A stretch of DNA of 64,000 nt from Pegea sp. RAD2-039 (GCA_034620365.1 JAQGEQ010000017.1:124001-188000); one strand, 5' to 3'; counted from the first letter of the stretch, positions 16,259 through 29,770 are shown. Translations and numbers: made by a program. The notes: generated by a model not told the origin, from the sequence alone.

Positions 16259-19200
16259 TAAACACCATAAAAAACTTTTGCTCATTTTACAAATTAAAAA
16301 TATATTAAATTCTACAAAAAAAAGTTATTATTAAAGTTTAAATAGTTTAACTAAACAAATTAATTAATAAAATAATTAGAAACAATTAATAGTAATAAAT
16401 ATCATAAACTAAACAATAAAATTTGATAAAAATGGAATTATAAGCAACATTTTTTTATAATAATCTTTATTATAATAAAGCTAAAATTTAGCTAAATTTA
16501 AAAGTTTATTCTTAATTTTTCTTATTTTTGTGAATTATTTTTAGAATTATTAATAAAATAAATAATAATAAATTATAAAAGTACATATATAAATATAAAT
16601 CAACTTAATCAAGAAAATTGAATTTAAAATGAAATATTTATTAATTAATCATTGATAGACATAAAATTCTTATTTTTCTACAAACTTTAAATTTCTTAGA
16701 AGCTGAAAGCAAATACAAAATGAAACTATTATAGTGAAAACTTAACAAAGTTAACTAATTAATTTTACTCTTAATCAGTTATAATGAAATTATCTGACTT
16801 TATTGGCTTAAAACATAATAAATGAGTTTGAAGTTTTGATTAAATCAACTTTATTTATAAATAGAAGTTTTAATGAATCATAATACTTTGAAAAAAACAT
16901 AGAAAAATTAATTAATTTAATATGAATTGATAATAATAAATATTTAAAGCAATAATAATGATGATAATAACTAAAAGTATAAAACTTACCTTTAATTAAA
17001 CTACATTAAAATGTTTTATATCAACATTTTCATAAGAAATTTTTAAAAACATTTATTCCTGTATTAATGAGAAATTAACTTAATATTTTATAAAAACTTT
17101 TTTATAATCAATACATCAATTCATAGAAGCTAAAAATTATTAATAATTTCTAAAGATTTGAAAATTATATACAAGTAAAATATCTTTTAGGATAATAATA
17201 AATTTTTTATTACAATAAACACGAAAGAAGGTATCTGAAAAGAGCATAGCTTGCTAATAATACCAATTATATATAATTAAGTTGGAAATATAGAAAGCAA
17301 AAGATGTAACACATTGCATTTTAGTTGTCCTCATGCAATATAACAATAAATAATTAATTTTATACAAATTATAAATAGTTTTAATCAATTTTAGTTTAAA
17401 ATTAATTGCAAATGAAATTAATAACTTTAAAAATTATAAATGAATTTCAAATTAGATAATTTTATTAAACTTACTAACAGAAAACAGATTATTTAAAAAA
17501 ATCTTAGAAGAAAATATTATTAATGATTGTATACAATCAAATGAATTAATATACTTTTGTCATGAGAAAACTCAATCATGTGATAATAATAAATTTGCAA
17601 AAATTCTAATTTTACTTTGAAACAGAAATTCTAAAGTAGAACCAACAAATTATTTGAAAAATATTACTTATAATACAATATTTAATTATAAACAATAAAT
17701 AATTTATAATTCAAAAGCATAATACTAAAAGAAAATTACTAAAATAATTGTAATATGTATTTGTTTTTAATTGTAATCATTTATGAGTAATTCTTAATTA
17801 TAAAAATATGATAATAAATAGCTTTTTCTTAAACAAATAAAATATTTTTGTAAATTGATGAAAAATAAGAAATATGTAAAAACTAGCTTAACATGTGTAT
17901 ATTTATAAAAGCTTAACACATAAAATTATTCATATTTACTTAAAAAAATGTAAAATAATATAAAGTAATGTAATACTACAAACTTAAGTTTCATAAAAAT
18001 AATTTAAATTAAATGTATTCTTAGAGTAATATTTTTGAACAGTTAAAAACGACAAAAAAATATTGAAATATGAGATTTAAAATTAATAATAAAAACTAAC
18101 AACTGAAGTAGAATTCATAAAACTTTAAAAGATAAAGCTTTGAAAATAGCTTTGAGGTGTTATCTACTTCGACATTTACAATCGAAAATACTAAACAAAA
18201 AATGAATATTATATGCTAGCAAAAACCACAACACGATCGTACTTTATTTTGGTTTTATCTTGTTTGATTACAATCTGTCAAAGCTACGCTTTAGCGCCAA
18301 AAGCAGATATATTGACAATTTATATTTCAATTCATTAATCTCTAATATACGTAAGTTCAAATCATTAATGGAATAAGGTTGATTTTGTTTTCAGTTAATT
18401 ACACTCTTTAGATGCCCACAAAAATTTCTAAATCATCAAAAAACAGTTTTTAAAACTGTTGAAATTAAAAACTTAATGATACAATAAATAAACTTGGTAC
18501 TTCATTAAGAAACTCATAATCATCTTAATGATACCTTTTAAGTAATCTAACTTTTGATAGCTCCTTCTCTTTTCTCATTAAGAAACACTATTTTGGCCTC
18601 TTTTTAATTTTGTAGCTAGATAGTCGAAAGAAGTTAAAAATATTCGATGGAGACGGTTATGTTGCTAATTAGAAGTAGTATTACCAAAAAAATAAAACTT
18701 AATAAATATAATGAAAGACTGTAAGTTTAATATCAATTAATTAGAATCAACTGAAAACTGTTTTTTATATTTCTAGCTGAAAAAGTAAAATAAGAAATAT
18801 ATGTTTCGATAGAAAGCTTGATCCAACTGGAAAAAGGCAGTTTTTTCCAAAAAAATTGATCTACAAGTTTAAATGGTGATAAATTTATAAAAATATTACT
18901 TGAATGCGCTTCGGCTAGAATATAGACAAGAAGCGATATTGGGCAAGATTTACTTTTAGCTCACCAAGATTTTTAAAGGCAAACCTTGAATCATTGTGAA
19001 GACAGCAAAAAGTAAACGAATTCAAAGTTTTTTTTAAGTCATTAGACTATTTATTTGAATTGACATAAACAGTTTAAAAAGATATTTATGATAAAAATGC
19101 CTTCAGTTTGTTCCAAATCACTTTATAAAAATTCCACCAACTACTACAAGAAGGTAAGCTGTCAATATGTTGCTGTGTAGAAATGCTGAGTTTCTAAAGC

Positions 19201-19387
19201 TGAGTTAGAGTTTGAATAGATGAGAAAGATGGTGCAGAGATCTATAAGGAACACTACAGCCGAAGTTTTTGAACCTTAGATACAAGACTTTTACGTAAGC
19301 AGAATAATTTGAGTAACTGCAATTTCAGTTCATTATGAAAATTATGAGATTGTTTCAATCTAAAAATAATAAATAATAAAACCACAT
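16259..19387. other. Very AT-rich intergenic region
   Basis: This 5' flank of the CNNM gene (transcribed leftward) is low-complexity A/T-rich DNA. No exon was recognised. The right end, after about 18.8 kb, may include decayed 5' sequence of the retrotransposon that follows. Confidence 0.45.
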
Positions 19388-21535
19388 TTGCTAAAAAATT
19401 TAAAGAATTTACAACATTTAAAAAACCTCCTATACAAACAAACTAAAACAGACCCTTCCATCAAATCTCTGTACAAAGATCTTTGTATAGTTTACAAGAA
19501 GTCCATTTCTAATTTCTATTTAGCAAGAGAAAGTGCAGTTTTATCTTCACCTTTCAAGAAAACGTTTTTTGATTTCATAAATCGCAAGCTTAAGGCGAGA
19601 TCTCAAATACCTCCCTTACTTGATAACAGCGAACAGCGTGTGATGGAACCACAGAATAAAGCTGAATTGCTAAACAATCAATTTAAGATCGTTTTATAAC
19701 GTTTTAATAACCGATGATGGCAATACTCCTTCTCTTTCCTACTCCGACATTCTTACAAATGTCTCTGAGATAGTAGATCTTGACATAACGTTCATTACGG
19801 TATTTAAGTCTATTTCGTCTTTAAAATCATTAGTTTCCAACACCCCAGATCAGATCCCAGCTTTGTTTTTAAGAAAAACTACTTAATCTTTATCACTACC
19901 TTTATCGCTTTTCTTTAACATGACTCTGAAGCGAGGAAGAGTTCCACAAATTTGGAAGAAAGCTATTATTACTCCAATTTATAAGAAGGGTCCCAGAAAC
20001 ATTGCACTTAACTACAGACCAGTTTCGCTGACTTCAGTTATCTGCAGAACTCAAGAGCATATCATTCACAATCATATGACCAGACATTTGATGGAGCAAC
20101 ATCTAATATCTGATGTCCAACATGGCTTTGTGAAACGGAGATCTTCCCTGACTCAACATCTCACTTTTCTTAATGAGCTTACAGCCCATTACGAAAGTAA
20201 AACTCCCTGTGACATCATATATCTCGATTTTGCTAAAGCGTTTGATTCTGTCTCACACACTAAGCTCGTTATTGATTTGAAAAACTTAAAAATCAACAGC
20301 TTTATCTTACCGTGAATTGAAGATTACCTATCAGGTATAACCCAACAAACTCGTGTAGAAAGATCTTTATCTACTTCTAGTCAAATCACTAGTGGTGTTC
20401 ATCAGGGTTCTGTTCTGGGTCCCCTTCTCTTTTTAATTTTCATCTAAGACCTCATCAGAAGATTAGTAGCAGTAGATGATGTCAGAGTGTTTGTGTATGC
20501 AGATGGTATCAAGCTATTATCTTGTAATCCTTCAAAACTTCAAACTGCACTACACACTGTAGAAAACTGGTCTACGAATTGGCAGCTCAGAATCCAACCC
20601 ACAAAGTCTGAACTTATAACTTTTCCCGTAAACCAGCTATAAACTCTTTGTACCAAAATTCCATCAATGGATTTATTATTCAACGAGTATCTTCGGTCCT
20701 AGACCTTGGCATTACTCTATCATCTGACTTTAAATGGCGCAATTATGCTTCCAAAATCTTTGGAAAATCAATCAACCTTTTTTTCCTTATAATAAAGACC
20801 TTTAATTCCAAAAACCCATGCTTTTTTATCAATCTTTTCAAATTGTACGTACGTCCAGTTCTTGAATACAATGTTAGTGCATGGATGCCATATCAAGTTA
20901 GTGATATCAAAAAAATCGAATCTGTTCAGACCATATTTACGAGATTAGTATGCAGGAAATTTAATATTAAATATGATAGTTATAAACATCGTCTCAGTTT
21001 CTTCAATTTAGATATTTTGGAAATCCGACGGACTAAATACGACTTAATTCTTATTTTTAAAATTATCCACAATTTAATTGACCTTCAGTTTGATGGTTAT
21101 TTTTTCTCTTAGTCCTTCCCTCAAGTTATATCAACTCAGACGACACATATTACATCTTAATAAGCTTATATCACCTAGTAAATTGGTCAGAGCAAATTTT
21201 TTCTCATACTGTGCAATTAGTACTTGGAATCAGCTGCCATCAGACATTGCCATGTCGAAGTCACTCGCGTTGTTCAAGCAGAAGTTGAACTGTTATAATA
21301 TCGCCAACATTGTCATTTCTAAACTGTGAACTTTTCCCCTTTTTTAGATTATTAACATTCCATGTAATTGTTCACTGTTATATGCTTTGAGGACTACTGA
21401 AATGCCATGTGTTACATCTTTTACTTTCTATATTTTTGACTAAATAGATGTTATTTGTGAGAATGTGTGTTGGCGAGAGGTGCTCTTTTCAGGCACCCTC
21501 CTTCACATTTATTTTAATAAATAAACATCAAAATT
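19388..21535 (+). mobile_element. Dead non-LTR retrotransposon (family 1), longest copy
   Basis: Frames broken by stops and a frameshift encode most of a reverse transcriptase. In order: a pre-RT segment (KKTFFDFINRKLKARSQIPP) at about 19388-19699; RT fingers (PIYKKGPRNIALNYRPVSLT) and the palm motif DFAKAFDSV at about 19920-20315; a GSVLGPLLF block near 20410; a catalytic box reading VYADG instead of VYADD near 20498; and the thumb and C-terminal tail ending TWNQLPSDIAMSKSLALF at about 21230-21280. The 3' end has a small hairpin near 21475-21505 and an AATAAA-rich tail. It cannot be autonomous. Fragments of the same family lie at 29.2, 49.4 and 57.1 kb. The domain order fits a Jockey- or CR1-like clade, but I cannot assign it. 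Confidence 0.88.
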
Positions 21536-22796
21536 TACAAAAACTTTCTTAATATCCAATCATTTTATATAAAAATTCTCGAATCGTACAAACTGATGAT
21601 TAACCTTAGAACTGTACGAATTGCTCAGTCAACTTTCTCTTCGCAATTTCCACTTACAACCATTTTGTTATTCTTCAGTAAATGTCCTAATATGGTGATA
21701 TCCTAATTTTTACAGAGCCAACTTTGTAAAAGATTTTATATATCATTGTTTCTAGCTGGAAATATATACTTAATAAAGAGATATATCCTTACTGTTTTAC
21801 TACAGTGACAATCAGGCCATTTAGTAAACTCACATTGAATGGAAATCTTACACAAAAAATCTAAAAGCGAAAGTTCGTATAAAGCTTAAGTGTAAGGAAT
21901 TTGAAGTTTATATTAGTGGCACGACTATAAAAACAGCAAAATTTGTGACAACGGCTCATTATGTAAATTTATTAACATTGTGTTCGCCAAAGATTTGTGT
22001 AATTTGTATTTTGCAACATTGAATGAAATAGAAAAGTAAAAAATTAAAATCTAATTAATTCTTAAGTTGAAGAAAATAGTTTTTATTCTCTTACTTTTTT
22101 TCTTACTTTTTTTCTTACTTTTTTTCTGACTTTTTTTTAGTTGTATGAATTTATTTTTTTAAGTATTTTTGAATTTAAATCTTAAAAAATATCAAAATGT
22201 TAAAAATATCAGAATTTATCACCTAAATAGATTTCGCAGAACAAGCTAACTTTAGCTTTAAGTTGTTCAAAATAATGGATAAGACACAAATAATTTGATA
22301 GAAGTATTTTTATTTCTAGTTTATTCTTAATATGAAATATTTTTATCAGTTTGAGTTTTGGATATTTTTATAGTTTATGAATTGTATTTTTGGTGAATTA
22401 TATCTATTAAGTTGTCAAAGATAAATTTAATTTAAATATTATATTAAGAAGGCATCAAAAATAAAAAGTAAAAATATATTTTGAAAAGTAATTGAAAATG
22501 TAATCAACTTTAGATAGTTTTACTTTCTGCTACAAACACAAACAATTCGAAGCATTTTCAGCTTTTATTAGTTCTATTTTTTGTTCAAAATTGCATTTTT
22601 CATTTGCGTTTGCCTAAATAATAAAAAAGAGCAGAAAAAGAAAACAATAATTCTACAAAAATAGAAGCCAATTTTTCTCAAAAGTAAAGTTATGATCAGA
22701 ACTTTGCTAATTTCAACTTATTCTCTCAACAATACTTGGATCAAACAGTTCATAAGAACCACAGAAGAGTAAGTAAACAAATCAGCATCATCACAA
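21536..22796. other. Intergenic DNA between retrotransposon and Wnt 3' end
   Basis: AT-rich. A short tandem repeat of a 15-bp pyrimidine-rich unit (cttactttttttctt) with 3-4 copies sits at about 22090-22140. No gene was seen; it includes the Wnt 3' UTR on the minus strand. Confidence 0.45.
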
Positions 22797-25517
22797 TCAA
22801 CCGTTACAAACAAGATTTTGTTTAACTTTACTACAAACTTCACATTCAACATGACAACACCAACTAAATTTGCAATTACATTGGTTGTTATGGACTCGAT
22901 ATGAGTTGTGGTAACCATTATTACAACAGAAAGTCTCGATGTTTGAAGAAGATGATTCCCGACCACCAACACCTCTGATCCCTAAACTCTCATTCCTTGT
23001 GCAAAGATCAGGGGTCTTCTTGATGAAGAGGAGCCTCGCAGAAGCCGGACGCCGCCGATTCATCTTGAATTCTGAGAATATTTTAGTAAGAATCAATCAA
23101 ATTATCAAATATTTACCTTTTATCAACTTGTTGAGTCGAGATCTTTTCACATATCTTGCTTCACTGATCTTTTTTTTAAGGACTGTGGCCATGTCATTGA
23201 CATTAGGATGACGTCGCCAACAACTAAGCTGGGAGCAGGTCCCGGAGTAACCATGGCAATGACAAACGAGTGTGGACATCTGGTAATAAATCTGAAATCA
23301 TATATTTCAAGAAAAACATTTTATTTTCAAACTAAAATATTTCTAAAAATAATTAAAAAGTTGATTTATTCGCCAAATTTAGAATAAAAGTAAATAAGTA
23401 AGATAGTTGTAGGTTTACATATTAAATAATATAAGTTAAAACGTTGGAAGTTTTATGAAATTTTGATGCATTTGTCGTCCTTATTCATTTTCAGTTGAAA
23501 ATTTGAATATTGAAATCGGTGAACGGGAAAGCTTTCATGACAAATAGCAGCGATGCGAGCAATTAAGCGGTGTTCGTTTTCAACTTTCAGTTTTTGAGGA
23601 TTACGCCGAGTAAATAGTAGCTTCTGATGGTGAAGATTAGACGAGGTAGGATTACTCTTCTATTAACTCTCTGATTATAAAAGACCACCAGCTAGAACCA
23701 CAGCAAGATAGAAAATGGATTTGTAGCAAGTAAGAAAACGTCGTGAATTTTCTAACTGTTAGTCTTTTAAAAAGTTTGAGGAATTTATTAAGTTATAAGA
23801 ATACTTAGAAAAGTAAAAATGATTTTTTGATGTATTCTACTAAACCAATTTATATTTGTAGTAAAAATGTTGAAATGACATTTTTATAAATATAAAATAA
23901 CAAAAGATAAAAACACTAAATGCTTTTATAACTTCTAAATACAAAGTAGTTGTTGGTGGCACAAGTAATTGAAATTTAATAAATAATCTAATAACTAACA
24001 ATTAATCAAATAATAACTATTACTAGGTAATCAGCTTTACATAATTTTTAAATAAATTAAAGATTACTTACGGCTCGACCAACATTTGCATTCATTATAT
24101 TGACTCGGTCGAACTGACTTAACTTTCTTCTTTTGCTTAAGATTCGATTTTCACCTAAACCTCTGATAGATTCTGATATTCCATATTCAACATTTGCACT
24201 ACTACAATACGACCATCTAATCTCATAATCGTCACTCTAATATAAATAAGAGAAAGTTTCAAATGAAAATCTACTGGACAAAGAAAATTTGCAAAAATAT
24301 TTGTGATTTTAATTAAATATTGTTGAACCTTAAAAAGAACAGAATAATTTGTTGATATGAACTTAGTAGCTACTAACCAGTGTGCTATTTAATAGAATAT
24401 GGCCATCAGGAAAACTTTCTGGGATTTCTTTTTCATTTGGAATGTTAGACGAACAAGAACAATCTAACGTGTTATCGTTTAAACAGGCATTTGCAATCGA
24501 AAACGCCATAGCGGCTCTTGTTAAAGCATAATAAAAAGCAGCTTCCTTTGTACCTAGAAGTATAAACGTTAAAAATTGCTATTTGTGAAGCTGTGGTAAC
24601 TTTATTGAAATAGTTCTATTTCATTTTAAAGTTCAAATTTTATATTTACAAAAATGTTATTGTAAATGTAGATTATAAAAAAAAAACTTACAAAGATAGA
24701 AAGTTAATAAAGAAGCAAAAATGTTAAACACAAATTTGAATTGAAACTAAAACTAAAAATTAATCTTTCTTTAGAAAGTTTGCTGCTCAAAAACGATTTA
24801 ATCGAAAAATATGAAGCTGCTGAAAATAACCTTGAAGGCCATAAGGAAGTTCACCATCACTGTAGCTGTGGACCTTTTCTTTTCTTCCAAAACCCAAAGA
24901 ACAATTCCATCTTTAATATAAAGATAATTTGAAACTTGTATCGACTTATTGCTTATTTTAAATAAACCTTTCATGTTCCATCTTTTTGCCACAATAATAA
25001 ACTCCAGTCTTATAACCCTGTTCTAAGTAGTAGTTTGAATACGAGGCACCTCTACAAAGCTCTCGTCTTAATATTGAGGTTCCTTTAATATATTTATCAG
25101 TTACTTAGCAATAAAAACTTTCATAAACCTTAAATAAACATTTCTCAAGTAAGAAAATTGAAACATCAAAAGTTTCAACTGTTGCTTTTTTATTCACAAG
25201 TTTTAAGATCAATCAACGAAATGTTTTTTTTAACAATTTAATAATAGGAACCTTTCCAAATTGAACAAGAAGAAACTTTCGGAAACTTTTGATTTTCAGA
25301 TTTCACAGAAAAATGCTGAGTAATTTCATTTAAATCATGGCTGTTGAAAAAATCAAACAAAATATTAATTTCTATTTTACTTGAAGAATAACATCAAACA
25401 TCTTGAAGAAAATATAAATAACAAATCAGTTTGAACTTACACAGCGTTTTTTCCGTAAACTAATGAACTAGTTTTAACTTGTATCAGAATGAAGCTCCAT
25501 ATAATAATTTTCATCAT
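22797..25517 (-). CDS. Wnt: Wnt-family secreted signalling protein
   Basis: Eight exons in minus-strand order: 25517-25441, 25340-25252, 25103-24968, 24910-24831, 24553-24378, 24236-24072, 23291-23117 and 23071-22797. All phases match, giving 390 residues. A signal peptide (MMKIIIWSFILIQVKTSSLV) is followed by Wnt landmarks: ILRRELC, the split motif ERWNCS, GTKEAAFYYAL, CHCHGYSGTC carrying the serine normally acylated by Porcupine, and the C-terminal CNCKFSWCCHVECEVC. Wnts bind Frizzled and LRP receptors. It is divergent: the usual WGGCSDN block reads WSYCSSAN, and GRxC plus the first C of C-x-x-(L/M)-CC are absent (GRESSSSNIETFCC), leaving 22 cysteines. Subfamily cannot be assigned. The largest intron (23292-24071) contains a GC-richer patch. 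Confidence 0.92.
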
Positions 25518-28500
25518 CTTATTCAGTAAGACTAATTTTGGGTCTATCAACAGTAACTCCTAAAATTAATCAAAACATAAAAGTCTAATAAAAGATTTCA
25601 TCGTTTTTAAAAATAATTTCTTAATTATTTTATTAATAAATAAAGCATTTTGAAATCTCTATAAAAGTAAAGAGCTCAAAAAGTCGTTTTCAAAAACGAA
25701 ATCTTCTAAAACGAAAACAGTCTAAAGTCGAAGCTAATCAGTCACATGTTGCATTTTAGAAAGTTTCCAAAACAAAAATGCTGAAAGTTATAAATGAAGA
25801 AACTTCAAATAAACGTTAAAATCGAAAAATAACTCGACTACACCCTTTGTTAACTTGTTACTATCTGACGTAGACATTAAATTCATGACGTAAACCCCGC
25901 GAAACACTGCAGCAAAAAATTGGGTCTAATTTACCACGGCTCACTGAAGGTTGTATTAGATGAATGAAAAAATTCCAAAATCTTTGAGCAATTACTAACG
26001 TTGTTGTTGGCTGGGTAAGGAAAGAAAAAATATAGAAAAAAATTCTCAAGAAGTAAAGATTGAAATTGACCAATTTGGCGCATAAAGTCTACGATATAAA
26101 TGTTTTTAATGTGTATGGAAAAACCGAAACTTTCACAATTACTGACTGAAAATACTTTAGTGATTGGTAATTACTGTTTTGAAAAGATACTTCTTGAAAA
26201 TTTAAATATCTACTTGAATATGATTACAAATAATTAAAGATAAATATTCGAATAAATTTGTGATTTAAATAATTATTCACTTTATTAAAAACTTTTAGAT
26301 TTTTTAGTACTAATTTTTTTATCGCTTAAAAAGACTATAATTGCTAACTCAGTGTGTTATGACTCTTATTTTTCATAAGGATCTTAATTAAATTTGAGAG
26401 TATCATGATTTATATAATTGAGTTGGTATAATTGTTGCAGTGGCTAAAATCTTGTTAAAAGCAATAACAGAAGTTATTGTTGTCAGATTTTAAGTATTAT
26501 CATGATAATAAATTTAACTTATGTATTCACTTAAGTATTTTTTTATTACATTCAAAAGTAAAAAGAATTGAAAGTCTTTCAAAACACTAAAAATTTTATC
26601 ATAATTTCAATTACATCTCAAGTATAAATAATAATTTTTTAAAAATTCTAGTTTAGTTTTTAAAATTTACTTTTTAATTAATTCGTTGAAAAATTTTGAA
26701 GAAATTTTAGATGAATTAGAATTTGAATATTAAATTTTGTTGATTTTCTACAAAATAAACTTTATCTTTTTACTGTAACTCGAAAATATTTTTTAAACGA
26801 TCATATAAACTTGGATCTTTTAAAAGTATTTTTACAGTATTTACCTTGGAAAGCAGTAAAAAGATTTAGTCAAAAGCTAGTTATTGAAAATTCTTCAAAT
26901 GTTTGCTATTATTTCCTACTAACCTTTACATTAAATTGAAAATTTTAATCTAATGTTTTGTTATTTACACTTTTTTATTGTATCGTCATTATTTTTTGTA
27001 TTTTTTAAGCATAGTTTACTCTAAGAACTTTCAAACAAAAATTTTGATTATTAATTCTATGAAAAAAAACAGTCAAAAAATAAATAAAAAACTTGTTGAT
27101 TTTGTATATTTTTGTTTTTCTTCTATTTTTAGGTAATTTTGGCAAACTCTAAACAATTGAAAAATTTGTTCAAATATCAGATAAACTGTTAAAATTTATT
27201 ATTAAAATTCAAAATTAGATTCTTTTTGAAATTATATGTAAAATAAATTATAAAAATACACAATTGTTTTTATTTAGAAACTTTAGTAACTCTCCATTTT
27301 GAAGTTGGCTGTAATTGATAAAATTGAAGTGATAAAAAAGCATTAGAATTTTATAGAAATAGATTAGTAGTTATGTGTAATTATATAATTGTATACTCTC
27401 TTATACTTTAAAAAACTTCATATGTTTGTCATATACCAAGTATTTCGTCACTTAATAAGATTTAAGTATTTTGATAGAACTTAAAGTCAGTTTCTGCAAT
27501 AAAATAATTCGTTTAAATCACTAAACTTTAACAACTTTTTGACTTTGAAAAGCTTTCTTAAAAGTATTTTACACAAAAAATAGTTTGTCGTTTATATAAA
27601 TTTGCAGATAACAGTAATTTCCAATTATAATTTTGCTTTATACAGTTTGGAATGATAATAAAATTCTTACTTTGCCTATAAACTTTTGAGTTCTGTTGAT
27701 TTTGAAAACAAACTTATTGAAGTTTCAAACTTAAAACAATAAATAATTTAAAGATTTATAAATTAATTAAAGTTTTAACTCGATTTCTAAAACTTATTCT
27801 TTGATCGAAGCAAATGTTGGCGTCGATTTGTTGAAAACATCGTAAAAACGACTTGTAAAGTTTGAACCAAAATAATAAAGCATAAAATAATTTGCAAGTT
27901 AATTGTTTTTAATAATAATTGATAATATCTATCAATTGCAAATAATTATTAGTTTGATTTGTTTAAACAAATTAAAAAACTTCATATATAAAAACAAATA
28001 TATACTTTAAAATCTATGCATCTTATTTCTATAAATATGAATCTAAACATTTTAAATCATTTATATAAATGAGTAAAATAAGAAAGTTTTGGTAAATTGT
28101 AGATATTTCCTTATTTATATCTTCTTTGTATCAAGCAAACATAAAATTCTTTTTACTTTACTGAGTAAGTTGCTAACCAAAAGCCAATCAAATCCATAAG
28201 ATTCAAGTTACAAGAAAAATCTTAAAAAATTAAATGTTTTAAAAATTGGTATTATCATTTCTTTTGTTTAATAACTAGCTAGCAAATTAAATAAAAACGA
28301 ATTAAATTGTAAAAAAGGTATGAGAGTATATGTAAGTTGAAAGAATATACTTAAGAAATAAAAACACTTCAAATAAAAAATCAATAACAGAAATAAGGTT
28401 TTTATTTTTCAATCGCTCTCTTGAATAACAACTTTCTTCTAGTTTCACAGCTTGAATTTTTACAACTTTCAGATTTTGTATCATTTATTTTTCTAATCTG

Positions 28501-29190
28501 AATAGTAGTTGATATTCTTGGTTTAATTTACGTAAACTTATCTATAATGAAAAAAGCTAACATTACCAACGTTATCGTAACTAAAAAACTTGCTACATCA
28601 TAATCAAATTAACTCAAATGTAGTTTTAAAAATTCCCAAATGCGTTTGCTAAGTGAACTTTTTGATTTTCTACATAAAATAAGTTAGCAAATCACTTTCA
28701 TTTTGCTTAATTATCCATTTGATATTTTAAAAAAATACATTTTAAATATTAATATTATTAAAAAAAAAGCTACTTAAAAGTGTTTTGACAAAACTGTTAG
28801 TGTCATAGAATTTTACGATCTAATTTTTATAACTTTTTTTATATGGTCAAATTGTTGGAATTTGCTACATTTTAATATTGCTTCATCGAGTTCTAGCATA
28901 ATGCTGAGTCAAGTCATCTAGGCTTTATAAGAAATTTAACTAAATAGTTTAATCACATTTTGCTTTGTTTCAAATATTAATCAATAAACCCAAAACTAAC
29001 CATTAATAACTTAAAAATCAAGTTTACAAAAGTTATCAACATTTGAAAACAATCATTGATTCAAGCAAACACTAGTGTTCAAATTTAAACTTCGCCAAAC
29101 TGATAAATACAGTGATCTTTAATATTAGAATGTTATTCTATTTTACTTAACAAGTTAATTTTTACAAAAATTAACAATTTTATTTTAAAG
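25518..29190. other. Intergenic region 5' of the Wnt gene
   Basis: Mostly AT-rich. An unusually GC-rich patch at about 25845-26010 contains TGACGTA-type half sites and a CGCG; it may be the Wnt promoter or an unrecognised exon. No other gene could be supported. Confidence 0.4.
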
Positions 29191-29770
29191 TGGATTGAAG
29201 ATTATCTATCAGGTAGAACCCAACAAACTCGTGTAGAAAGATCTTTATCTACTTCTAGTCAAATTACAAGTGGTGTTCCTTAGGGTTCTGTTCTGGGTCC
29301 CCTTCTCTTTTTAATTTTCATCGAAGACCTCATCAGAAGATCAGTAGCAGTAGTTGATGTCAGAGTGTTTGTGTATGCAGATGATATCAAGCTATTATCT
29401 TGTAATCCTTCAAAACTTCAAACTGCACTACACACTGTAGAAAACTGGTCTACGAATTGGCAGCTCAGAATCCAGCCCACAAAGTCTGAACTTATAACGA
29501 CTTAATTCTTATTTTTAAAATTATCCACAATTTAATTGACCTTCAGTTTGATGATTTCTTTCCCATTAGTTCTTCCCTCAAGTTATATTAACTCAGAAAA
29601 AACCATCACATGCCGATACATCGTTTTATTACTTTTTTTATTCACTCAATTAAAGTAAATTTATTTTCATATCGGACAATTAATACATGGAACCAAAAAC
29701 CACCATTCATTGTCTGGTCTCTTATATTGTTCAAACTGAAGTTAAACCCTTTAAATAAAGCTCAATCAAT
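29191..29770 (+). mobile_element. Internally deleted non-LTR retrotransposon fragment (family 1)
   Basis: It encodes the RT palm from WIEDYLSGRTQQTRVE through VYADDIKLLSC to QPTKSELIT (29191-29497), then jumps directly to sequence matching about 21044 onward of the longer copy. That is a deletion of roughly 430 bp. The YADD catalytic box is intact here, unlike the 19.4-kb copy, but the preceding P-Q-G-S block has a stop (CAG to TAG). The 3' portion is strongly diverged. It is inactive. Confidence 0.85.

Noticed and set aside
22939..23211. 90-residue plus-strand frame
   Set aside because: Antisense to the last two Wnt exons and crosses their intron.
25491..25560. Plus-strand MKLHIIIFIILF followed by a gtaag donor, resembling a signal-peptide exon
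   Set aside because: It overlaps the minus-strand Wnt signal-peptide exon, which joins in phase to seven downstream exons; no plus-strand continuation was found.
25861..26073. 70-residue minus-strand frame upstream of Wnt
   Set aside because: No recognisable domain; the Wnt signal-peptide exon is already accounted for at 25441-25517, so this is more likely promoter or UTR.
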